Below are positions 28,343-37,665 of a stretch of DNA of 64,000 bases, one piece after another. The position numbers were made by a program, and so were the translations under genes. Within the stretch, counting starts at the first letter, position 1. Every line of letters starts with the position of its first letter. The notes beneath the pieces are model-generated. The model was given only the letters and a program-made list of their open reading frames with translations. It was not told where the DNA came from and searched no databases. Origin of the DNA: Rubellimicrobium thermophilum DSM 16684 (GTDB lineage Bacteria > Pseudomonadota > Alphaproteobacteria > Rhodobacterales > Rhodobacteraceae); NCBI RefSeq assembly GCF_000442315.1, contig NZ_KE557324.1, positions 28,501-92,500 on the forward strand, in the 5' to 3' direction.

Positions 28343-29061
28343 GCCGCATGCCCCCGCAGATCTGCCCAGTCGCGCCGCGCTGCCCAGGCCGCCAACAGCA
28401 GATAGGGCAGACCGGCCGGAACCCACATCAGCAGACCGCCGAGCTGCTGGTCGGTCAGGGGCGACAGACCCCAGGCCAGCGGGGCGGCGGCATGGGCGGC
28501 ATAGAGGGGCTCGGGCGCGAAGGTGAGCAGCGCGCCGAGTAGCGCCATCTGCATCCACCCCCCGAGGATTGCGAGCAGGGCCGGGCCTGTCCCTTGCGCC
28601 GGATGCAGGGTGGCGCGCCAGAACAGCACCGCCGAGCCGAGCAGCGTTGCCTGCATGAGCCAGTAGGCCGGCACGAAGGACAGCGCGAGGTCATAGGCCG
28701 CCGGCCAGTGCCAGACCCACAGGACCAGTGCGGCGACAAGGAGGGGCAGGGTGGGCGAGGCCGCTGTGCGCGCCGGCCGCGCCAGCGCGAGAAGAGGGGC
28801 CGCCACCGCAACAAGAAGGACATGATGGACGACCCGTGCCGAGAACAGCGCCGCCGACAGCGCGCAGAGCGGCGAGACGAAGGCCACCGCCATCACGGCC
28901 ACGCCGGCCAGCCCGGCACGCGAATGCCGCAGAAGCAGCGCCATCGCGGCCAGGGCGATCAGCAGCAGGGGGTCGAGATTCCAGCGCCATCCGATGTCCG
29001 CCGGCAGGGGTGCCGGCCCGCAATAGAGGCGAAACCATGTCTCCGGAACCATCGCTGTCAT
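28339..29061 (-). CDS. ctaG: cytochrome c oxidase assembly protein, caa3_CtaG family
   Basis: The protein has 240 residues and seven predicted membrane segments. The family marks are CGPAPLPADIGWRWNLDPLL at the start, FVSPLCALSAALFSARVVHH, LVLWVWHWPAAYDLAL, and LTDQQLGGLLMWVPAGLPYL near the end. The caa3_CtaG family (distinct from the soluble Cox11-type CtaG) helps mature the copper centre of bacterial oxidases. An EcfG-type promoter lies about 125 bases upstream on the same strand. It forms a two-gene unit with the CopD-like gene. Confidence 0.87.
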   Translation of the reverse strand: MTAMVPETWFRLYCGPAPLPADIGWRWNLDPLLLIALAAMALLLRHSRAGLAGVAVMAVAFVSPLCALSAALFSARVVHHVLLVAVAAPLLALARPARTAASPTLPLLVAALVLWVWHWPAAYDLALSFVPAYWLMQATLLGSAVLFWRATLHPAQGTGPALLAILGGWMQMALLGALLTFAPEPLYAAHAAAPLAWGLSPLTDQQLGGLLMWVPAGLPYLLLAAWAARRDWADLRGHAA

Positions 29062-29185
29062 CCCCCCTCTGCGCTGGCGCCTGCCTTTCGTGGCCTGCCT
29101 TCACGCCCCCTGCCGCTCGCATGGGGGCTGCGAGGCCGCGTCTGGCTGCTCCGTCGGATCCTGAACAGACCTCTCTACCGGTCCG

Positions 29186-29211
29186 AACGTCCCCGGGGTG
29201 GCATCGGTTCC
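29186..29211 (-). promoter_or_regulatory. EcfG-type promoter upstream of ctaG
   Basis: On the minus strand GGAAC (29211-29207) and CGTT (29189-29186) are 17 bases apart, an exact consensus match that includes the extended GGAACC. It directs transcription toward ctaG, whose ATG is 125 bases away. This would put the oxidase assembly genes under general stress control. Confidence 0.65.
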
Positions 29212-29329
29212 CCGGTGAAACGGCCTTCCCCGGCTCTTTCGAAGGGGGAGATTGCCGGGCCCGTCCGTCGGGCCCAGGATGGGATGGACCGACCCGACGC
29301 GAACTGCGCTGTGTGGAGAGGAGCCGGCG

Positions 29330-31146
29330 ATGGAGGACGAAGCATTCCTGGCCACGGTGCCCCCATGGTCCGGGCGGCCGGATTCCGAACGCGCCCTGAT
29401 CGCCCCCCTGTTCGAGAGGCGTGCGATGCGCGCAGGCGACACGCTCTTTGCCCCCGGTGACAGACTGGACGGGCTCTATGTGGTCCGATCGGGCCTCGTG
29501 CGGGTCAGCGATCCGGACGGCACGCCGCTGGCGCTTGTGGGACCGGGGGGCAGCTTCGGGGAACGCGGCCTGCTGGCCGATGGCTATGCGCCGACGCGGG
29601 CCACCGCGGTCGAGGATGGCGCCGTGCTCGTCCTGCCTGCGGGCCGCTTCCTCGCTCTGGTGGAATCCGATGCGGATCTGCGCGCGCATTTCGAAGGGGC
29701 GGCCGCCGGCTGGCGCCGCCGCGCGGCACGGCCCCGCAGCCTGGCCGAGACGCCCGTGTCCGAGCTGATGAGCCGCGATCCCCTCGCCATCGGCCCCGCT
29801 GCCCCGATCGCCGAGGCGGCACGCCTCATGGGGGAACGGGGATCGGTTCGCTGCTCGTGGCCGAAGAGGGGCGGCTGCTGGGCATCGTGACGCTGCGGGA
29901 TCTGGCCCGGCGCGTGCTGGCCGGCGGTCTGGACCCGCAGGGTCCGGTGGCGCTGGCGATGACGCCCGATCCGGTGACCCTGCCCCCCGATGCCATCGGG
30001 TCGGATGTCCTGCATCTCATGGTCGAACGCGGCATCGGGCATCTGCCGATCCTCGGCCCGAAGGGCCTCGAGGGAATCGTGACCCGGACCGATCTCACGC
30101 GGTTCCACGCCGAAAGTTCTGCCGATCTGGAGGGGGATGCCGCGCGGGCGCCGGATGCGGAGGCGCTGGCCGCCGTGACGGCGCGGCTGCCGGCCATGCT
30201 GGCGCGGCTCGCCGGGGCAGGCGACCGGCATGACGTGGTGACGCGCCTTCTCACCGATGTGGCCGATGCGGTGACACGCCGTCTTCTGGTCCTGGCCCGG
30301 GCCGAGCTGGGGCCGCCCCCCGTCCCCTTCCTGTGGCTTGCCTGCGGCAGCCAGGGCCGGCGCGAGCAGACCGGCATTTCAGACCAGGACAACTGTCTGA
30401 TCATCGATGATGCGGCGCAGCCGGACCATGAGGCCTATTTCGCGGCGCTGGCCCGCTTCGTCTGCACGGGGTTGGATCGCTGCGGCTATGTCTTCTGCCC
30501 CGGCGGGATGATGGCCACCAATCCGCGCTGGCGTCAGCCGCTGCGGGTCTGGCGGCGCTACTTCCGGACCTGGATCGAACGCCCCGACCCCGAGGCGCAG
30601 ATGCTTGCCTCGGTGATGTTCGACCTGCGCCCCATCGGCGGAGAGCTGTCGCTTCATGAAGGGCTTCAGGCCGAGACCCTCGAGGCGGCATCGCGCAACT
30701 CGATCTTCGTGGCGCATATGGTCGCCAATGCGCTCAAGCACAGCCCGCCCCTGGGGCTGCTGCGCGGGCTGGTTACCCTGCGGACGGGCGAGCATCGCAA
30801 CACCATCGACATGAAGCTGAGCGGGGTGATCCCTGTCGTGGATCTGGGCCGCGTCTATGCCTTGCAGGGGCGGATTGCGACGGTCAACACACGCGCGCGC
30901 CTTGCCGCGGCGATGGCGGCGGGCGTGATCAGCGAAGCAGGCGGGCGCGACCTGATCGATGCCTACGACACCATCGCCGATGCACGGCTGGCCCATCAGG
31001 CGCGGCAGCTCCGCGAAGGGACGCGCCCTGACAATTTCCTCGATCCCGCGACGCTTTCCGAGTTCGAGCGCAATCATCTGCGGGAAGCCTTCCTCATCGT
31101 CCGCCGGATGCAGGGCGCCGTGGCGCAGGGAAGGCGCCTGCCGTGA
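29330..31146 (+). CDS. CNMP-binding/CBS/DUF294 nucleotidyltransferase-like signalling protein (one frameshift)
   Basis: Joined length is 605 residues. The order is a cyclic-nucleotide-binding-like domain (residues 20-120; VVRSGLVRVSD, GPGGSFGERGLLA), two CBS repeats (about 140-255; MGERGIGSLLVAEEGRLLGI, VERGIGHLPILGP), a DUF294 nucleotidyltransferase-like domain (CGSQGRREQTGISDQDNCLI), and the DUF294 C-terminal substrate-binding domain. The frame changes at about 29836-29842; one more G restores GERGIGSLLVAEE. The start follows a GGAGAGGAG-type site. Such proteins sit beside the exonuclease and VC_2705 symporter genes in many proteobacteria and are thought to sense nucleotides and regulate acetate uptake (context knowledge). 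Confidence 0.87.
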
Positions 31147-31165
31147 AAAGCCGGGGAAGAAGGCC

Positions 31166-32611
31166 ATGACCGCTCCATCCCCCGATCCGGCGCCGGGCCG
31201 GCCCCCGTCCCGCCACGCCCTGCGCCTGCGCCTGCTCGGGCCGCTCCTGCTGCTCGCCGCGGGCGGAGCCGCGAGCGCCGTGGCAGGTCTGTGGATCGCT
31301 GCCGCCCGGCGGCCCGAGGGGATGCCTCTCGAGCCGCTCGTCATCGTCGCGGCCGTGGCCGGTTTCGGCACCCTGGCCCTGGGTGCGATCCTGGCCCTGC
31401 GGTTCGAGGATCGCGTGGTGCGCCCGCTGGTTCTGCTTGCGGCCGAGATGCGCGCGCGGGCGCATGGGACGGTGGACACACCGCTCGATCCGGGGCAGGG
31501 CGAAGGGCTGGGCGAGATCGGCCCCGCGGCGGCGGCGCTCTGCGCGCGCCTTGCGGCGGCGCGGGACGAGGCCGGACGGATCGCGGAGGAGGCTACGGCA
31601 CGCCTGACCGAGGAACGTGCGCAGCTCTCGGCGATCCTGTCGGCGATTCCGGTGGGGATCATGGCCCTGGGCCCGGACGGGCGCGTGCTGCTCTATGACC
31701 GCCAGAGCGTGGACCTCCTCGGCGACGTCGCGCCGCTGGGCCTCGGTCGGCCCGTGACCGACTACTTCGCCGGCCCCGCCATCGAGGCGGCGCGGCGGGT
31801 GCTGGCGGCGGGGTCGCGCTTCACCGATGCCGAGCTGCCCACGGCGGACGGGCGGCGGCGCCTGCGGACGCGGCTGCGGCCCATCGGCCGCGAGGGGGGG
31901 CTTCTGCTCGCGATGGAGACCGACGGGGAGACCGTGTCAGAGCGCCCGCTGGTCTTCGACTTCGATCTGCTGCGCGAGGAAGAGATGGCGCAGGACATCG
32001 CGGCCATGCCGCTGGCCCGTCTTCCTTGCGTCGTCTTCGACACCGAGACGACGGGCCTGTCCCCCGAGAGCGACGAGATCGTGCAGATCGGCGCCGTGCG
32101 CATCATCAACGGGCGGCGCGTCGAGGGCGAACGGTTCGAGACGCTGGTCGATCCGGGCCGCCCGATCCCGCCCGCCTCGACCCGCATCCACGGGATCGAC
32201 GATGCGGCGGTCGCGGGCGCGCCCGACCCGCAGGAGGCGGTGCGGGACTTCTGCCGCTTTGCCGAAGGGGCCGTCCTGGTGGCGCATAACGCGCCCTTCG
32301 ACCTCGCCTTCCTGCGCCGCCACGCGCGGGCGGCCGGTCTGGAACTCGGCCATGGCGTGCTCGACACGGTGCTGCTGTCGGCAGCGGTCTATGGCCCCGG
32401 TGTCCCGCATACGCTCGACGCGATCGCCGAAAGGCTGGGCGTGCCGATCGATCCGGCGCTGCGGCACAGGGCCCTGGGCGATGCCATGGTGACGGCCGAG
32501 GTGCTGCTGCGGCTGCTGCCGATCCTCGAGGCCGCAGGCATCACCACCTTCGGCCAGGCGGTGGAGGCGATGCGGCGCCACCAGGGCCTGCTGCCCGACA
32601 TGAACCGCTGA
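31166..32611 (+). CDS. membrane-anchored PAS/exonuclease protein (DnaQ-like 3'-5' exonuclease domain)
   Basis: The protein has 481 residues. Two membrane segments (LLGPLLLLAAGGAASAVAGL and LVIVAAVAGFGTLALGAILA) frame a short loop, then a HAMP-like linker, a PAS-like domain (about 160-265; LSAIPVGIMALGPDGRVLLY) and a C-terminal DEDDh exonuclease. Its catalytic motifs are all present: VFDTETTGL, HNAPFDLAFLRRH, and RHRALGDAMVTAEVL. So it looks like a sensor kinase whose kinase part has been replaced by a nuclease. It begins 20 bases after the DUF294 gene, in the same operon. The substrate may be DNA, RNA or a small nucleotide; the sequence does not say. Confidence 0.88.
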   Translation: MTAPSPDPAPGRPPSRHALRLRLLGPLLLLAAGGAASAVAGLWIAAARRPEGMPLEPLVIVAAVAGFGTLALGAILALRFEDRVVRPLVLLAAEMRARAHGTVDTPLDPGQGEGLGEIGPAAAALCARLAAARDEAGRIAEEATARLTEERAQLSAILSAIPVGIMALGPDGRVLLYDRQSVDLLGDVAPLGLGRPVTDYFAGPAIEAARRVLAAGSRFTDAELPTADGRRRLRTRLRPIGREGGLLLAMETDGETVSERPLVFDFDLLREEEMAQDIAAMPLARLPCVVFDTETTGLSPESDEIVQIGAVRIINGRRVEGERFETLVDPGRPIPPASTRIHGIDDAAVAGAPDPQEAVRDFCRFAEGAVLVAHNAPFDLAFLRRHARAAGLELGHGVLDTVLLSAAVYGPGVPHTLDAIAERLGVPIDPALRHRALGDAMVTAEVLLRLLPILEAAGITTFGQAVEAMRRHQGLLPDMNR

Positions 32612-32619
32612 GCCGGCCT

Positions 32620-33129
32620 TCAGTCGAGCGCGACACAGGCCGCGCGCAGCACGTCGTCGTCGGGGGGGACCGCCTCCCAGGGGATCGGCTCGGCGAAGGG
32701 ATCGGGGCCGAGCAGCGGGGCCTGTCGGGCGCTGTCGCAGTCGAACAAAACGGGCACCGCGCTGCGGGGTTGCCAGCGGGCGATCAGGAGCACCGTCGCC
32801 AGCACCTGCCCTGGCGCCTCGGGATTGGTGCGCGCCGTGCGCAGGTCCACGGCCGAGAAGCGCGTCACGATGGGATGCCAATAGGTCCAAGGGCGCCAGA
32901 GGGCGCTCTCCTCCACCGTGCGGGCGACGGTGACACCGGGGGGCAGCGCGGCCGCCGTGCGCGGAAACCACGTGTATTCGTTCCAGATGGCGAAGGCGAG
33001 CATGCCGGCCCCTGCCGCTGCCGGGACAAGCCAGCCGGGCAGGCGCCCGCGCAGCAGCCATCGGGCGATCATCACGAGCCCGGCAAGCCCCAGCCCGGCC
33101 GAGACGGTGGCGACAAAGTCCAGGAGCAT
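32620..33129 (-). CDS. conserved hypothetical membrane protein
   Basis: I do not recognise the family of this 169-residue protein. Two hydrophobic segments (LLDFVATVSAGLGLAGLVMI and LPGWLVPAAAGAGMLAFAIW) form the N-terminus. A soluble domain of about 110 residues follows, with NEYTWFPRTAAALPPGV, WTYWHPIVTRFSAVD and VPVLFDCDSARQ. The paired Trp and Pro residues suggest a defined fold. It converges with the exonuclease gene (8 bases between stops) and lies downstream of the symporter on the same strand, after a hairpin. Confidence 0.65.
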   Translation of the reverse strand: MLLDFVATVSAGLGLAGLVMIARWLLRGRLPGWLVPAAAGAGMLAFAIWNEYTWFPRTAAALPPGVTVARTVEESALWRPWTYWHPIVTRFSAVDLRTARTNPEAPGQVLATVLLIARWQPRSAVPVLFDCDSARQAPLLGPDPFAEPIPWEAVPPDDDVLRAACVALD

Positions 33130-33155
33130 GGCCTGTTCCCTCTCGCAACAGGGAA

Positions 33156-33180
33156 GCGGCGCGCCGCGCGGGCGCGCCGC
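33156..33180 (-). terminator. GC-rich hairpin after the symporter gene
   Basis: A perfect 10-bp stem (33156-33165 with 33171-33180, GCGGCGCGCC type) closes a five-base loop 22 bases past the symporter stop. Reading on the minus strand, TTCCCTGTTG follows. It probably separates the symporter unit from the small membrane gene. Confidence 0.55.
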
Positions 33181-33201
33181 CGAAGGGGATCGCCGGGGCG
33201 A

Positions 33202-34974
33202 TCAGTGCATCGGCGCGGCGGCCTGTGCCCCGCGGGGGATGCGGATGCTCTCCACCATGTCCTGCACATCCGCAGGGGGCGCCTTGGTGACGGCCGAGAC
33301 CCCATAGGCCACGGCGAAGTTCAGCAAGGCCCCGACCGAGCCGATCGCTGTCGGCGCAATGCCGAAGATGTGGTTCTCGGGGGTGTTTTCCAGCCAGTTG
33401 GTGCCGGGGATGAAGAACCAGCCCAGATAGGTGAAGATATAGAGGCAGGTGAAGACGAGGCCCGCCAGCATCCCGGCGATCGCCCCCTCGCTGGTGATCC
33501 GCTTGGAGAAGATCCCCATCATCAGCGCCGGGAACAGCGTGGCCGCTGCCAGTCCGAAGGCCAGCGCGACCACCTGCGCGGCAAAGCCGGGCGGATTGAT
33601 GCCGAGCCATGTCGCCACGATGATCGCCAATGCCATCGCGATCCGGGCGGCGAGCAGTTCGCCCTTCTCGGAAATGCCGGGGTTGATCGTGCGCTTGATC
33701 AGGTCATGGCTGATCGCCGAGGAGATGGCGAGCAGCAGGCCCGCGGCGGTGGACAGCGCCGCGGCGAGGCCGCCGGCGGCGATCAGGGCGACCACCCAGC
33801 CCGGCAGATTGGCGATCTCCGGATTGGCGAGCACGATGATGTCGTTGTTCACCGTGAGTTCGTTGCCGTTCCAGCCGCGTTCGGCGGCCGTTTCGGCGAA
33901 GGCGGCGTTGCGGTCGTTGTAGAGCTGGATGCGTCCGTCGCCGTTCTTGTCTTCCCAACTCAGCAGACCGGTGGCTTCCCATGTCCGCATCCAGTTGGGC
34001 CGCTCCTCATGGAGCAGCGCTGCCGCCTGCGGTCCTTCGGGATAGATGGTCGAGAGCAGGTTGAGCCGCGCCATGGCGCCCACGGCCGGGGCCGTGAGGT
34101 AGAGCAGGGCGATGAAGACCAGCGCCCAGCCCGCCGAAAGGCGCGCGTCCGACACCTTGGGCACGGTGAAGAAGCGGATGATGACATGCGGCAGGCCCGC
34201 CGTACCGATCATCAGCGAGAGCGTGAAGAGCACCATGTTGAGCGTGGAACCCGACATGCCCGTATAGGCGCCGAAGCCGAGATCCGTCACCACCTGGTCG
34301 AGCCGGTCGAGCAGCGGCTGCCCCGAGGCCGTGTGTTCGGAGAACAGGCCGAGCGGGGGGACCGGATTGCCGGTGAGCTGGAGCGAGATGAAGATCGCCG
34401 GGATCGTATAGGCGACGATCAGCGCGATGTACTGCGCCACCTGCGTGTAGGTGATCCCCTTCATGCCGCCGAGCACGGCATAGACGAACACCACCGCCGC
34501 GCCGATCAGCAGGCCTGTGGTGACATCCACCTCGAGGAAGCGCGAGAAGGCGACGCCTGCACCGGTCATCTGTCCGATCACATAGGTGACCGAGATGATG
34601 ATGAGGCACAGCACTGCCACGAGCCGCGCGCCCGAGGAGTAGAACCGGTCGCCGATGAAATCGGGGACCGTGTATTTGCCAAACTTGCGCAGATAGGGCG
34701 CAAGCAGCAGCGCGAGCAGCACATAGCCGCCTGTCCACCCCATCAGGTAGGAGGAGTTGACGTAGCCTACCGTGGCGATCAGGCCCGCCATGGAGATGAA
34801 GGAGGCCGCCGACATCCAGTCCGCCGCGGTGGCCATGCCGTTCATGACCGGGCTCACGCCGCGATTGGCGGCATAGAACTCCGATGTGGAGCCGGCGCGT
34901 GCCCAGAGGGCGATACCGATATAGAGGGCAAAGCTTGCGCCGACGACAAGAAGGTTCAGGGCATATTGGGACAT
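33202..34974 (-). CDS. sodium:solute symporter, VC_2705/ActP type
   Basis: The protein has 590 residues and 13 or more membrane segments of the SSS family. AADWMSAASFISMAGLIATV and AALSTAAGLLLAISSAISHD are the sodium-site helices. YLRKFGKYTVPDFIGDRF and GTAGLPHVIIRFFTVPKVSD are typical of the VC_2705 subfamily. A hydrophilic insertion of about 90 residues holds DKNGDGRIQL, an EF-hand-like loop. The ATG lies four bases after the DUF4212 stop. Together with acs next door the likely cargo is acetate or another short carboxylate (inference). It imports with Na+ across the inner membrane. Confidence 0.92.
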   Translation of the reverse strand: MSQYALNLLVVGASFALYIGIALWARAGSTSEFYAANRGVSPVMNGMATAADWMSAASFISMAGLIATVGYVNSSYLMGWTGGYVLLALLLAPYLRKFGKYTVPDFIGDRFYSSGARLVAVLCLIIISVTYVIGQMTGAGVAFSRFLEVDVTTGLLIGAAVVFVYAVLGGMKGITYTQVAQYIALIVAYTIPAIFISLQLTGNPVPPLGLFSEHTASGQPLLDRLDQVVTDLGFGAYTGMSGSTLNMVLFTLSLMIGTAGLPHVIIRFFTVPKVSDARLSAGWALVFIALLYLTAPAVGAMARLNLLSTIYPEGPQAAALLHEERPNWMRTWEATGLLSWEDKNGDGRIQLYNDRNAAFAETAAERGWNGNELTVNNDIIVLANPEIANLPGWVVALIAAGGLAAALSTAAGLLLAISSAISHDLIKRTINPGISEKGELLAARIAMALAIIVATWLGINPPGFAAQVVALAFGLAAATLFPALMMGIFSKRITSEGAIAGMLAGLVFTCLYIFTYLGWFFIPGTNWLENTPENHIFGIAPTAIGSVGALLNFAVAYGVSAVTKAPPADVQDMVESIRIPRGAQAAAPMH

Positions 34975-34978
34975 CGGA

Positions 34979-35278
34979 TCAGCTCTGCTCCTCGTCCACG
35001 CCGAATTCACGGTCCAGACGGTTCATCCGCCAGGCATAGAAGAAGATCAGCGCCACGAAGGTGATGATCGATCCCTGCTGGGCGAACCAGAAGCCCAGAT
35101 CGGTGCCGCCCACGGCAATGCCCGCCAGCAACGGCCGCAGCAGGATGCCGAAGCCGAAGGACACCAGCGCCCAGATGGCCAGGCAGATGCCGATGATGCG
35201 CAGATTCGCGCTCCAGTATTCTTGTGCCGGTCGGGCCGTGATCGGGCGCGCCGGCGATGTGCTGCTTGGATGTGACAT
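34979..35278 (-). CDS. DUF4212 small subunit of VC_2705-type symporter
   Basis: The protein has 99 residues and two membrane helices (IIGICLAIWALVSFGFGILL and QGSIITFVALIFFYAWRMNR), with YWSANLRI and LGFWFAQQGSI, the marks of DUF4212. It always accompanies the large symporter subunit in this subfamily, and here the genes are four bases apart. The ATG follows GGAGGAGG with good spacing. A 202-base gap separates it from acs. Confidence 0.9.
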   Translation of the reverse strand: MSHPSSTSPARPITARPAQEYWSANLRIIGICLAIWALVSFGFGILLRPLLAGIAVGGTDLGFWFAQQGSIITFVALIFFYAWRMNRLDREFGVDEEQS

Positions 35279-35480
35279 GTCCTCCTCCCACTGTCGCCAC
35301 TCGGTCGGGGCGGATCCCGTGGTCGGACGGGCCCGCCCTGCCGGAAAGGGACGCCCGGAACCGTTCCTGGGCCTCTCCTTTCCTTGCGCCGCACCCCGGG
35401 GCGGTCCTCCTTCTGCCCGGGATGTGCGGGGCCGACCCGCATCCGGCCCCGGCCCCCATCGCCCTGCGGCCTGCCGACCC

Positions 35481-37440
35481 TCAGCCGCCGGTCCTGCGGT
35501 TGGCGATGAGATCCTCGACCACCGACGGATCGGCGAGCGTCGAGGTATCCCCCAGGCTGCCGAAATCGTTCTCGGCAATCTTGCGCAGGATGCGGCGCAT
35601 GATCTTGCCCGACCGGGTCTTGGGCAGGCCCGGTGCGAACTGGATCATGTCGGGACGGGCGATCGGCCCGATCTGCTGGCGGACCCATTCGCTCAGCTCG
35701 GCCGAGAGCGCCTCGCTGGGTTCCACCCCTTTCATCAGCGTGACATAGGCATAGATGCCCTGTCCCTTGATCGGATGGGGGTAGCCCACGACCGCGGCTT
35801 CGGCCACGCTTTCATGGGCCACCAGCGCGCTCTCGATCTCGGCCGTGCCGAGGCGATGGCCCGAGACATTGAGCACATCGTCCACGCGCCCGGTGATCCA
35901 GTAATAGCCGTCTTCGTCACGCCGGCAGCCGTCGCCGGTGAAATACAGACCCGGATACTGCGAGAAATAGGTGTCCTCGAAGCGCTTGTGATTGCCCCAG
36001 ACGGTGCGCATCTGGCCCGGCCAGCTGTCAGCGATGCACAGGACCCCCTCGCCCGGGCCCTCGACCGGCTGGCCGGTCGTGGCGTCGAGCATCACCGGGC
36101 GCACACCCCAGAAGGGCAGCGTGGCCGAACCGGGCTTGAGCGGCTGGGCTCCGGGCAGCGGGCAGATCAGATGGCCGCCTGTTTCGGTCTGCCAATAGGC
36201 ATCGATCACCGGCAGCCGTCCCTTGCCGACGGTCTGGCTGTACCAGTTCCAGGCCTCGGGATTGATCGGCTCGCCCACGGTGCCGAGGCATCGGAGGCTG
36301 GACAGGTCATGCTTCTCCACCCATTCCCTGCCCTGGGCCATCAGGGCGCGGATCGCGGTCGGCGCGGTATGGAAATGCGTGACCCTGTGCTTCTCGACCA
36401 CGGCCCAGAAGCGGCCCGGATCGGGCCATGTCGGGATGCCCTCGAACATCAGGACGGTGGAGCCGTTGGCCAGCGGCCCATAGACGATGTAGCTGTGCCC
36501 GGTGATCCAGCCCACATCGGCCGTGCACCACCAGATGTCTCCGGGCCGGCAGTCGAAGCAGACCTCATGCGTGAGCGAGGCATAGACGAGATAGCCCCCG
36601 GAGGTATGGACCACCCCCTTGGGCTTGCCGGTGGATCCCGAGGTGTAGAGGATGAAGAGCGGATCCTCGGCCCCCATCTCGGCATAGAGGCAATAGGGGG
36701 GGCTGCTGTTCCATCTCGGCCAGAAGGTCGATGTCGCGCCCCTGCGTCCAGGGAACCGGGTCGCCTGTGCGGCGCACCACCATGACCTTCATGTCCTGCG
36801 TGATCTGCGCCAGCGCCGCATCCACATTCTGCTTGAGCGGGGTCTTCCGGCCTCCGCGCGGCCCGGTATCGGCGGTGATGACGACCCGGGCGTCGCAGTC
36901 CGTGATGCGGTTGGCCAGCGCATCGGGCGAGAAGCCGCCGAAGACGACGGAATGGATGGCGCCGATCCGGGCGCAGGCCAGCATGGCATAGGCCGCTTCC
37001 GGGATCATCGGCATGTAGATGACGACGCGGTCTCCCTTTCCGACTCCGTGCTGCCGAAGCACCCCGGCCATGCGGCAGACCTGCTCGAGCAGCTCGGCAT
37101 AGCTGATGCGGCGGACCGGCTCGGCCGGATCGTCCGGCTCCCAGATGATGGCGGTGCGTTCGCCATGGCGGGCGGCATGGCGGTCGATGCAGTTGGCCGC
37201 GACATTCAGCGTACCGTCCTCGAACCAGCGGATCGAGATGTGGCCTGGCGCGAAGGACGTGTTCTTGATGCGCGTCGGGCGGCGCACCCAGTCGATGCGG
37301 TGGCTCTGCTCGCGCCAGAAGGCATCGGGATCGGCGAGTGATGCCTCATAGGCGCGCCGATGCGCTGCAGCGTCGATGCGCGGCATCCGCTCCGCTACCC
37401 CCTGCCCGTTCTTGGCGCGGTCCTGCTCCCGGTCGAGCAT
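35481..37440 (-). CDS. acs: acetyl-CoA synthetase (one frameshift)
   Basis: Joined length is 652 residues, identical to typical Acs. It activates acetate to acetyl-CoA through acetyl-AMP. The N-terminal part has [20 protein letters not shown], the middle [17 protein letters not shown]. After the join come [16 protein letters not shown] (AMP-binding P-loop), [16 protein letters not shown] and the C-terminal lysine motif [13 protein letters not shown], whose Lys is acetylated in relatives. Removing one base from the C7 run near 36697-36703 restores [16 protein letters not shown]. The ATG follows GGAGGAGAAATC. Its neighbours (symporter and DUF4212 on the same strand) make an acetate-use unit. 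Confidence 0.95.
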
Positions 37441-37609
37441 GATTTCTCCTCCTCCCAACCAGCGCCTCTTGCGGGCGCAGGTCTTCCTGCGGATGTCGGG
37501 GCCGGTTTGTCCAGCCATCCCCGCGCAGGGACCGTCGTTCCGGTCAGCATAGAGGGATGGGCCGGCGGACGAAGGGCGGCCGGGAGGCGGGGGCGGATTT
37601 GAGTCAAGG

Positions 37610-37641
37610 AATTGACAGACGATTCAGAGAATCGGTCAATT
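37610..37641 (-). promoter_or_regulatory. AT-rich imperfect palindrome between aldolase/SDR and acs
   Basis: AATTGAC (37610-37616) and CGATTC (37620-37625) pair with GAATCG (37629-37634) and GTCAATT (37635-37641), leaving a three-base bulge and a three-base loop. It lies 24 bases past the aldolase/SDR stop and 170 bases upstream of acs. It is strikingly AT-rich for this DNA. It may be a terminator or an operator; no clear T-tract follows. Confidence 0.45.
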
Positions 37642-37665
37642 TCTTGTCATCGCCCCCTGTCCGTC

